NCBI GenBank assembly: GCA_038043285.1
Contig: JBBTCJ010000113.1
Span: 1-21,432, forward strand
DNA: 21,432 bases
Source of the DNA: JBBTCJ01 sp038043285
Lineage (GTDB): Bacteria > Planctomycetota > Phycisphaerae > UBA1845
Direction: 5' to 3'
Positions 1 to 6,447 of the stretch are shown one piece after another (position 1 is the stretch's first letter; every line of letters begins with the position of its first letter). The translations under genes were made by a program, and so were the position numbers. The notes below the pieces were generated by a model. The model worked only from the letters and a program-made list of their open reading frames with translations. It was not told the DNA's origin and made no database searches.

Positions 1-825
1 CAAAAGCTCAAACAAACGGGCATCGACAAGAAGGACGTCGAGCGGATGCTGGAGCGGTTGGGCAAGGAAGACCTCGAACAAATCAGGAAAACGTTGGAGG
101 AAAAGGGCTTTACCCAGCAGCAGATCGAGCAGTTGGCCAAGCAGATGCAGCAGCGGCAGCAGGCGGGGACGGCCGCGAAAAAGCTCGCCCAGTCGCTCAA
201 GCAGGCGTCGCAGGCGAGCGCCGCGGGAGAGAAATCGGAAGCCGCCGCGGGCTTAACCCAGGCCGGCGATCAGCTCAGCCAGCTCGAACAACTCGAACAA
301 GAAATGAACCAGCTTGACGCCACCCTCTCCGCCCTCGACGACGCCAAACAGAGTCTCGATAAACCCTGCCCAAGCTGAGGAGGTACGGGAAAACAGGGCG
401 GTCAGCCCTGCGGTCGATGCGGCGGATCGGGATCCGACCCAAAGGGATCGGGCATGGGTCAACGCATGGGACAGGGCAAGGGCGGGATCGCCCCGGAGAA
501 AAAGACCGACGTGGACTTCAAGACCGAGCGGCAGAAAATCCACACCGGAAAAGGAGCGATCATCGGGCAATTCCTCATCGACGGCGAACAGGTCCGCGGC
601 GACGTCTCCTCGGGATTCGGCGAACTCGTCACCGCCTCCGAACGGCAGGCCTCCGACCTCATCCACCGCGACCGCGTTCCGCGCCAGTACCACAAGGCCG
701 TCAAGGGTTACTTCTCGCACTTGCAGGAATCGAACGCCAAGAAGCCGCCCGCGAAACAAGAGGTTCCGCAAGGCCCGGCCTCACCCTCCATAGAACCGGA
801 TCGGCCTCCGGGCGGCGACCAATGA
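1..825 (+). CDS. Gln-rich coiled-coil protein with CxxCxGxG motifs and an in-frame TGA (5' partial)
   Basis: The reading frame enters from the left edge and runs to TGA at 823-825, broken only by one TGA at 376-378. The first part (1-366) is rich in Gln, Lys, Leu and Glu and is probably a coiled coil. Then come CPS-[TGA]-GGTG (367-390) and CGRCGGSG (409-432), two copies of the CxxCxGxG motif known from the DnaJ zinc-binding region; the TGA replaces the second Cys of the first copy. The remainder (433-822) is hydrophilic and ends in a YHKAVKGYFSHL-like segment followed by a Pro-rich tail. Character and frame continue on both sides of the TGA, so I read this as one gene: a selenoprotein candidate, a nonsense mutant or a sequencing error. 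A separate start at ATG 454 is possible but would discard the Cys motifs. It lies directly upstream of the NHL and VWA genes (ATGA overlap). Similar proteins occur, from memory, in planctomycete VWA/MoxR-type operons; the function is unknown. Confidence 0.7.
376..410 (+). promoter_or_regulatory. Candidate selenocysteine TGA with SECIS-like hairpin
   Basis: The in-frame TGA is at 376-378. Starting 16 nt after it, CAGGGC (394-399) pairs perfectly with GCCCTG (405-410), leaving a five-base loop GGTCA (400-404). Bacterial SECIS elements lie inside the coding region just after the UGA and carry G (often GGU) in a short apical loop roughly 16-37 nt downstream; here the loop G residues are 22-23 nt after the TGA. 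The GGUC core also occurs in the Escherichia coli fdhF SECIS loop. No bulged U is evident, and a 6-bp GC hairpin can arise by chance in GC-rich DNA. An AGGAGGT at 378-384 has no start codon at a useful distance. Confidence 0.35.
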
Positions 826-1805
826 CTCCGCCGCGCGCGGATCAAGAACCGCGCCATCGTTCGTCGACGGATACGAATCCGTGGCCGAACGCATCCGCGA
901 ACCTTCGCACGACCTTAGTGGTTTCGCTGCTTTCATCGCTCGCCTGCGACCGTCCCCCGATGACCGACAGCGGGGTTATCGCCATCTTCGGCGGCGTGGG
1001 GCTGGGCAACGGATCGTTTAGCTATCCTCGGGCCATCACCGCCGAACCCGACGGCTCGATTTTCGTCGTCGACAAAACGGGCCGCATCCAGCGCTTCAAC
1101 GCCGGCGGAGAGTTCGAACTTCTCTGGCGCATGCCCGAAACCGAAAAGGGCAAGCCCGTCGGCCTGGCCGTACACCCCGACGGACGCCTTTTCGTCGCCG
1201 ACACCCATTATCACCGCGTCATGGTCTTCGATCGTGACGGGCATGCGCTGGCCTCGTTCGGCGGCGACGGGACCAGCGACGGGCAATTCCTCCTTCCCAC
1301 CGACGTGGCCTTCGATGCCGCCGGATTCATCTACGTCGGCGAATACCAGGGCAACGACCGCATCACCAAGTGGTCCCCGGACCTGCAATTCGTAGCGTCG
1401 CTGGCCGACGCCCCCATCGACGGCAAGCGCCTCAGTCGCCCCACCGGATTGAAGATCGACGACGAACAGACGCTGTGGATCGCCGACGCCTGCAATCACC
1501 GAGTGGTCCGTCTCAACCTCGACGGTTCAGTGGTGAACGTTTTCGGAGGCTTCGGTTCCGAACCCGGGGAGATGCGCTATCCCTACGATCTTTCCATCTC
1601 CCCGGCAAAAGAGATCATGGTTTGCGAATACGAGGGCAATCGGCTGCAATGGTTCACCAAGGAGGGCCGATCGCTTCGCACCTGGGGGCGGTCGGGGCGG
1701 CGTCCCGGCGAACTGTTCGCTCCGTGGGGTGCGACCTATGGGCCACATGGGCGCGTCTACGTCGTCGATTCGCTCAACGCCCGAGTGCAGATCATCCAAC
1801 CGTGA
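822..1805 (+). CDS. NHL-repeat beta-propeller protein, putative lipoprotein
   Basis: This 327-aa protein starts at an ATG that overlaps the previous stop (ATGA, 822-825), a sign of translational coupling. An N-terminal hydrophobic stretch, TLVVSLLSSLAC, ends in Cys42, so it may be a lipoprotein, although the lipobox is imperfect (Ser rather than Leu at -3) and the N-region before it is long. From about residue 50 to the end there are five or six NHL repeats, seen as recurring GxxPxGLAVxxDGRLFVADxxxHRV-type segments such as GLAVHPDGRLFVADTHYHRV and LWIADACNHRVVRLN, with Gly-rich FGGxGxxxGxF links. NHL propellers usually act as protein-binding or ligand-binding scaffolds; no catalytic residues are evident. 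Its position between the coiled-coil protein and the two-VWA membrane protein suggests that it works with them at the cell envelope. The frame is open upstream to 417, but that part is a shadow of the preceding gene. Confidence 0.85.
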   Translation: MTPPRADQEPRHRSSTDTNPWPNASANLRTTLVVSLLSSLACDRPPMTDSGVIAIFGGVGLGNGSFSYPRAITAEPDGSIFVVDKTGRIQRFNAGGEFELLWRMPETEKGKPVGLAVHPDGRLFVADTHYHRVMVFDRDGHALASFGGDGTSDGQFLLPTDVAFDAAGFIYVGEYQGNDRITKWSPDLQFVASLADAPIDGKRLSRPTGLKIDDEQTLWIADACNHRVVRLNLDGSVVNVFGGFGSEPGEMRYPYDLSISPAKEIMVCEYEGNRLQWFTKEGRSLRTWGRSGRRPGELFAPWGATYGPHGRVYVVDSLNARVQIIQP

Positions 1806-4800
1806 CCCCGTTCAACTCGCTACCCTTTGACGTGCGCGAACCCGCGTGGTTGTGGCTCTGCGTGCTGGTTCCGATCCTGGTGCCGGCGACGTGGCGGAGT
1901 CTGTCCGGTCTGGAGCCGGCTCGCCGGGCGCTGGCGATCGCGGTGCGCAGCCTCCTGGTGATCTTGATCGCCCTGTGCCTGGCGGGCATCGAGCGCGTGC
2001 GCCGAAAGGACGACCTGACCGTCCTGTTCCTGATGGACCGTTCGCACAGCGTCGAGGCGCTTCAGAACTTTCAGGAGGATTTCATCCGCAAGGCGGCGGA
2101 GACCATTCCATCCACGGACCGCCTCGGGCTGATCGACTTCGCTCGCCAACCGTTCTTGCAACAGCTCCCCATGCCCGGCGGGTTTTTCATCGCTCCGGGA
2201 CGGCTGCCCCCGATGCAGAACACCGATCGGACCGACGTCGCCTCCGCCGTGCGATTGGCGATGGCCATATTCCCGCACGATACCGCCAAACGCATCGTCC
2301 TGATGTCCGACGGCAACGACAACATGGGCGACCTGCTCTCGGAAGCTCAACGGGCGAAATCCGACGGCATTCCCATCGACGTCGTCCCGCTGCGCTATCA
2401 GCGCCGCAATGAAGTCTACTTCGAGCGCATGGTCGCCCCCGCCTACGCCGAACCGGGCGAGCAGGCGCCCATTCGAATGTCCATCCATTCCCACCAACCG
2501 GCGAAGGCCAAACTCCAGGTCGTCCACAACGGCAGGATGGTGGATCTCCCGCCCGAGGACGCCCAGGTCGCCCTGGAACCGGGAAGCAACTCCTACTACG
2601 TCAAGCTTCCCGTGGGACAGGCCGGCACCCAGACCTATGAGGCCACGCTCACCTTCGACGACGACTCCATGGACACCGTGGCCCTCAACAACTCCGCGAC
2701 CGCCTTCTCCTTCGTCGCCGGCGAAAGCCCGGTCCTGATCGTCACCTCCGACCCGGACAACGACTCGGTGTTGGTCAACGCCCTGCGCGGCGAACACGTC
2801 CTCTGCGAGATGAAGACCCCCGATCAGCTCGGCGACTTTGGTCTGGTGCAGATGCTGAACTACGCTTCCATCGTCCTGTCCAACATCCCCGCGGCTTCGT
2901 TCTCCGACCAGCAGCAGCGCGAGTTGACCGCCTACGTCAAGGAAATGGGAAGCGGACTCATCATGCTCGGCGGACCGGAAAGCTTCGGCGCCGGAGGCTG
3001 GATCGGAAGCCCCGTCGAGGAGGTCATGCCCGTCTCCTTCGAGATCAAGCAAAAACGCGTCATCCCCCGCGGCGCGCTGGTGCTCATCATGCACAGCTGC
3101 GAGATCGATCGCGGCAACTACTGGGCCAAGGAAATGGCCAAGAAAAGCGTTGACACCGTCAGCTCCCGCGACTACCTCGGCGTGCTCTCGTACACCTATT
3201 CACCGGGGGGAGAGAACTGGGAAGTCCCGCTCGACGTGGCCGCCAACAAGGCGGCCATCAAGGCCCGGATCGACCGCTTGCAGAACGGCGACATGCCCGA
3301 CTTCGACCGCACCATGCAGATGGCCTACGACGGCCTGGTCAAGGGAAAAGGCGCCGACGCGGCGCAAAAGCACGTCATTCTCCTCAGCGACGGCGACGCC
3401 CAACCCCCCTCCCCCAAGCTTCTGCAAGACTACGCCGACGCCAAGATCACCGTCAGCACCATCGGCATCGGGTGGGGCGTGCACGTCATGGAGCGGACGC
3501 TGGTGGACATCGCTCGAACGACCGGCGGTCGCTATTACCCGGCCAAGAACCCCAACGAACTCCCACAGATTTTCTCCAAGGAATCGACGGTCATTCAACG
3601 CCCGCTGATCATCGAGGAGCCGTTTCAGCCGCAGCTTCTTCGTGGAGCGTCCGAACTTCTGGGCGGCCTTCGCGCCGGCGAGCTAGGCTTGCCCGCCCTG
3701 GGCGGAATGGTGCTCACCGAGGCCAAGAAAGATCCCAACGTTCTGATTCCCATCGTCCGCGCCACCGACGACGGACAAGACCCGGTGCTGGCGTTCTGGC
3801 AATACGAACTCGGGAAAACCGTGGCCTTCACCAGCGGATATTGGCCCTCATGGGGAAAGCAATGGACGCCCTGGGACCGCTTCGCCAAGTTCTGGGCACA
3901 GATCGTTCGCTGGACCTTGCGTCAGGAGTCGCCCGCCAACTTCGACACCCGCGTCAAGATCGACGGCAACCGCGGCACGGTCATCATTGACGCCCTGGAC
4001 AAGGACGGAACCTATCTCAACAACCTTCAACTGCAATCCAACCTGGTCGGCCCGGAAACGAAGCCGATTCCAGGCCGATTCGTGCAGACCGCGCCGGGAC
4101 ACTATGAGATGCAGTTCGACGTCGAAAAATCCGGCCATTACCTCGCCGGCGTGCGCATCTTCGATCGTGGGCGGTTCATCGGGAATCTCCGCACCGGTTT
4201 ATCCGTGTCCTACTCGCCGGAGTACGGCGATCTGACGCCCAACGAAGCCCTGCTCCGTCAGGTGGCCGACGCCACCGGCGGACGCTGGCTCGATATCGCC
4301 CCGGAGAAGGCCGAGGTCTTCAAACACGACCTTCCTCCCGTCGAGAGCAAGCAGCCGGCGTGGGAATGGCTTCTCGCTTGGGTATTCCTTCCCGCGTTCC
4401 TGCTCGACGTGGCCATCCGGCGCCTGGCGAGTTGGTTGGCGCTCTCTCTGTGCATCGAACTGGTTCTGCTCGTTGTGCTCCTGTTCGGCCTAGAGCTGCA
4501 GTACCACCGAGGGGGCGTGGCCGGCTCCATCATCCTCGCGGAACTCGTCGGCTGGTCCATTCGCTTCCGCTACATCGGACCCTTGTTCCAGTCGCTGACC
4601 CACGGCGTCACCGCCCTGGCCCGCACCGGCGAGCGGAGTGAAGCCTCGTTGCAGCAACTCAAGGGCGCCAAGGACCGTGCTCGCAGCGCGTTGCAGCAGG
4701 GGGCCGATGCGCCGCCGGCGGACGCGACTTCGCGCGAAGCAGAGCGGCGCGAATCCACCCCGTTGCCCAAGGACGTCGCCGGACGGCGGTTTGACGTCGC

Positions 4801-4984
4801 TTCGACGGATCGCGCGGCCCCCGCGACGGACCTCCACGACGCCCTGGGCGGCGCGAAGACCGCCAAACCTGCGACCCCGCAACCAGCCGCCCCGCCTCCC
4901 GGCAAGCCCGGCGAGGATGAATCCACCACCTCACGACTTCTTCGCGCGAAACGGCGAACGCAAGATCGGAAGGATGAGCCATAG
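1802..4984 (+). CDS. Large membrane protein with two VWA domains and a GATase-like domain
   Basis: The protein has 1060 aa and starts at a GTG overlapping the NHL stop (GTGA, 1802-1805). Two N-terminal membrane segments lie at about residues 15-31 and 43-62. A first VWA domain (about 72-240) has an intact MIDAS, D79-R-S81-H-S83, and a later SDGNDN motif. A class I glutamine amidotransferase-like fold follows (about 313-405, starting PVLIVTSDPDND), without a visible catalytic triad. A second VWA domain (about 420-595) has MHSCEI where DxSxS would be, so its MIDAS is degenerate, though LLSDGDAQPP and the rest of the fold remain. A beta-rich region follows, then several membrane helices (about 853-930) and a charged Ala/Pro/Arg-rich tail that is probably cytoplasmic. 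The layout matches Bat/BatA-like planctomycete proteins that usually sit with MoxR ATPase and DUF58 genes, which would lie upstream of this window. Substrate and role are unknown. Confidence 0.88.
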   Translation: MTPFNSLPFDVREPAWLWLCVLVPILVPATWRSLSGLEPARRALAIAVRSLLVILIALCLAGIERVRRKDDLTVLFLMDRSHSVEALQNFQEDFIRKAAETIPSTDRLGLIDFARQPFLQQLPMPGGFFIAPGRLPPMQNTDRTDVASAVRLAMAIFPHDTAKRIVLMSDGNDNMGDLLSEAQRAKSDGIPIDVVPLRYQRRNEVYFERMVAPAYAEPGEQAPIRMSIHSHQPAKAKLQVVHNGRMVDLPPEDAQVALEPGSNSYYVKLPVGQAGTQTYEATLTFDDDSMDTVALNNSATAFSFVAGESPVLIVTSDPDNDSVLVNALRGEHVLCEMKTPDQLGDFGLVQMLNYASIVLSNIPAASFSDQQQRELTAYVKEMGSGLIMLGGPESFGAGGWIGSPVEEVMPVSFEIKQKRVIPRGALVLIMHSCEIDRGNYWAKEMAKKSVDTVSSRDYLGVLSYTYSPGGENWEVPLDVAANKAAIKARIDRLQNGDMPDFDRTMQMAYDGLVKGKGADAAQKHVILLSDGDAQPPSPKLLQDYADAKITVSTIGIGWGVHVMERTLVDIARTTGGRYYPAKNPNELPQIFSKESTVIQRPLIIEEPFQPQLLRGASELLGGLRAGELGLPALGGMVLTEAKKDPNVLIPIVRATDDGQDPVLAFWQYELGKTVAFTSGYWPSWGKQWTPWDRFAKFWAQIVRWTLRQESPANFDTRVKIDGNRGTVIIDALDKDGTYLNNLQLQSNLVGPETKPIPGRFVQTAPGHYEMQFDVEKSGHYLAGVRIFDRGRFIGNLRTGLSVSYSPEYGDLTPNEALLRQVADATGGRWLDIAPEKAEVFKHDLPPVESKQPAWEWLLAWVFLPAFLLDVAIRRLASWLALSLCIELVLLVVLLFGLELQYHRGGVAGSIILAELVGWSIRFRYIGPLFQSLTHGVTALARTGERSEASLQQLKGAKDRARSALQQGADAPPADATSREAERRESTPLPKDVAGRRFDVASTDRAAPATDLHDALGGAKTAKPATPQPAAPPPGKPGEDESTTSRLLRAKRRTQDRKDEP

Positions 4985-4996
4985 GCCGGAAAACCA

Positions 4997-5168
4997 ATGA
5001 ACCGACGAAAACTGCTTGAAAAGGCTTTGCGCGGCTCGCCGAACATCAGGTTTGCCGAGATTGTCGCACTCGTCGAAGCCTTTGGGGTTCTTTCTGTCAC
5101 GGGTGAGCGGCAGCCACCACATCTTCGTGTGTCCCAGCGTCCGAGAGCAACGGGCGCAAGCCCGGTGA
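4997..5168 (+). pseudogene. hicA: HicA-type mRNA interferase toxin remnant (frameshifted, truncated)
   Basis: From ATG 4997 the frame encodes MNRRKLLEKALRGSPNIRF followed by AEIVALVEAFG, the typical N-terminus of HicA-type toxins. After the GGGG run at 5084-5087 the homology moves to another frame: read with one G fewer, it continues FFLSRVSGSHHIFVCPSVRE, including the GSHHIF motif that carries the catalytic His. That frame ends at TGA 5166-5168, so the usual C-terminus (the K/Q-rich AKPYQ-like region) is missing and the sequence passes into an inverted repeat at 5152-5189. No HicB antitoxin gene is visible on either side. I read this as a dead toxin gene with one inserted base and a lost 3' end. 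A sequencing error could explain the frameshift but not the missing C-terminus. It lies 12 bp after the VWA gene. Confidence 0.72.
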
Positions 5169-5213
5169 CGAGTCCACGGGCTGGCGCCCCACGGCGCTGA
5201 CTGAAACCAGCGC
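5152..5213. repeat. Inverted repeats between converging genes
   Basis: GGGCGCAAGCCCG (5152-5164) and CGGGCTGGCGCCC (5177-5189) are inverted copies matching at 12 of 13 positions. A second hairpin follows, GCGCTG (5194-5199) with CAGCGC (5208-5213). The ACGGGCGCAAGCCCG type of palindrome is, from memory, a frequent interspersed element in planctomycete genomes. It replaces the end of the HicA reading frame. There is no T-run, so it is not a classical intrinsic terminator, although it could end transcription from either side. Confidence 0.6.
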
Positions 5214-5221
5214 TGTCCACG

Positions 5222-5647
5222 TTAGTCTTCTTGATACTTGTCGTGGCAGGACTGACAGGTGTTCTTGAGCTGCCCCATGAGTTTGGTGATCTGCGCTTCG
5301 TCGGCGGTCTTGTCCTTTTCCGCCTCCTTCGACAGCGCCAGAGCCGTGTCACGGAGCTGCGCCGCCCATGCCTTGTAGTCTTCCTTGTCCCTGTTGAAGG
5401 TGTTGACGTTGGCGAACTCCGCCAGCGCCTGGGACAGACCCTCGATGTTCTCCATTCGCTCCTTGGCGGATTTGTTGGCCGCCAGACTGCTGAGTTCCTT
5501 GAACACCAGCCCCTGTCCGTGCATCAACCCCTCCACCGAAGCGACCGGTTTGAAGCCCCCCGCGGCGGGACCGTCCCCGCGCGAGGTGAAGGCGAAACAA
5601 AGGACGCAACTGGTCAGAAGGCAAGCCGCCAAAGTCGTCGTTCGCAT
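5222..5647 (-). CDS. Exported cytochrome c'-like protein (C-terminal CxxCH)
   Basis: The protein has 141 aa. The start at 5647 is chosen because AAGGA lies 8 nt upstream of the ATG and a signal peptide begins there (MRTTTLAACLLTSCVLCFAF); the open frame extends further upstream to 5746 but those codons look non-coding. The mature part is highly helical and charged and ends with NTCQSCHDKYQED, so the heme-binding C131-Q-S-C134-H135 lies at the extreme C-terminus. This placement is characteristic of class II cytochromes c (cytochrome c' and cytochrome b562-like four-helix bundles). The protein is thus predicted to be periplasmic with one covalently bound heme. Whether it transfers electrons or binds a gas such as NO cannot be told from the sequence. 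It is the last gene of a minus-strand series after leuS and the CYTH gene, but the link looks positional rather than functional. Confidence 0.82.
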   Translation of the reverse strand: MRTTTLAACLLTSCVLCFAFTSRGDGPAAGGFKPVASVEGLMHGQGLVFKELSSLAANKSAKERMENIEGLSQALAEFANVNTFNRDKEDYKAWAAQLRDTALALSKEAEKDKTADEAQITKLMGQLKNTCQSCHDKYQED

Positions 5648-5703
5648 GTCGAGAATCCTTAGAATGGAAAGCCCTTGAGCGGGTTCACCCGCCCTCCGCT
5701 TGG

Positions 5704-5722
5704 TCGCCCGCGGGGCGATTTT
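5704..5722 (+). terminator. Terminator-like hairpin with TTTT
   Basis: TCGCCC (5704-5709) pairs with GGGCGA (5713-5718) around the loop GCG, followed directly by TTTT (5719-5722). On the plus strand this looks like a short intrinsic terminator. Both flanking genes are on the minus strand, so it would stop only antisense transcription here, and it may be chance. Confidence 0.25.
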
Positions 5723-5742
5723 CAGCCGTCGCCGGGCGGTTG

Positions 5743-6339
5743 TCAAACCGCCGGGGGCGAGGACGGCGCCTCATCGGCGAGGCGCAATTCGCGCTCCAGC
5801 ACTCCATGCTCGACGCAATAGGCTTCCACCAGCGCGACGTACGAGCGTACGACGACCTTGGCGGACGTCAGTTGCAGGAGATTCTGTACGCCGCGGATCG
5901 CGGGCTCGCCCGGCCCCTCGATTTCGACGAACGTCCCGAGTCGCGCCGGCTCGTCGAGGTCGACGCGGCACTCGCCCAGCCGCCAACTCTCACGGCGCTT
6001 TTGGTAGCGCAGAAGCATGACGTAACCAAGTCGTTGCAGGACGGCGCGCATGGCTGCGGCATCCTCGACCAACGTCTCGAGCTCTTCGCGGACCTTGAGC
6101 GGGCCGGGCTCCCGCGGGCCTTTGTAGGTCAGGGTGCACTCGACCTCGCCCGTGTCCGCGTGGCGACTTTCGCGGAGGCGGAACCCACACCCGGCCTTAC
6201 GCAGCGAGCCGTCGGGATGATCGAGGATCGTGTTGGTCTCCACCACGCTCGACAGATACTCCGCGCCGACCGCGCGAAGCTGCGCGCGGATCGGTTCATG
6301 GGAGGGCACGCGAAGTTTCAATTCCGTTTCAGTGGCCAT
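5743..6339 (-). CDS. cyaB: CYTH-domain protein, class IV adenylate cyclase (CyaB) family
   Basis: The protein has 198 aa, the usual length for single-domain CYTH proteins. The N-terminal ExExK signature is present as E4-T-E6-L-K8 (MATETELKLRV). Further charged strands typical of the triphosphate tunnel follow: RKAGCGFRLRES, ECTLTYKGPRE, VREELET, YQKRRESW, CRVDLDE and FVEIEG. Family members bind a triphosphate substrate and metal in a beta-barrel tunnel and include adenylate cyclases, thiamine triphosphatases and inorganic triphosphatases; the sequence does not decide which. The LGTFVEIEG segment and overall length fit the CyaB subgroup best. A heptamer repeat (AATCGAC units) ends 6 nt before the start codon and there is only a weak Shine-Dalgarno (GAG). 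The stop codon lies in the loop of a 7-bp hairpin (5735-5741 with 5746-5752). It follows leuS after 108 bp. Confidence 0.85.
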   Translation of the reverse strand: MATETELKLRVPSHEPIRAQLRAVGAEYLSSVVETNTILDHPDGSLRKAGCGFRLRESRHADTGEVECTLTYKGPREPGPLKVREELETLVEDAAAMRAVLQRLGYVMLLRYQKRRESWRLGECRVDLDEPARLGTFVEIEGPGEPAIRGVQNLLQLTSAKVVVRSYVALVEAYCVEHGVLERELRLADEAPSSPPAV

Positions 6340-6341
6340 GT

Positions 6342-6362
6342 TCTCATTGTCGATTGTCGATT
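6342..6362 (-). repeat. Heptamer repeat array next to CYTH start codon
   Basis: Read on the minus strand there are two perfect AATCGAC units (6362-6349) and a degenerate third, AATGAGA (6348-6342), ending 2 nt before the ATG. The same units precede the isomerase start at 9730 in the same orientation and at the same distance. Confidence 0.7.
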
Positions 6363-6447
6363 AGATTTCACCGTGTTTTCGCCGCTCCGCACCACTTTTC
6401 CTGGATAATCCACGGGGACGACGGTGTCCAACCCATCGACCATCGTC

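Noticed and set aside
376..378. Genome-wide reassignment of TGA to an amino acid
   Set aside because: Several complete genes here end at TGA exactly where the family ends (leuS at 6448-6450, NHL at 1803-1805, dehydrogenase at 15812-15814), so TGA works as a stop.
417..821. Upstream extension of the NHL gene from ATG 417
   Set aside because: The Arg/Pro-rich translation is a shadow of the 1-825 gene; the ATGA overlap at 822 and the hydrophobic segment just after it give a better start.
1820..3094. 424-aa minus-strand frame opposite the VWA gene
   Set aside because: No recognisable domain, and VWA motifs are clear on the plus strand.
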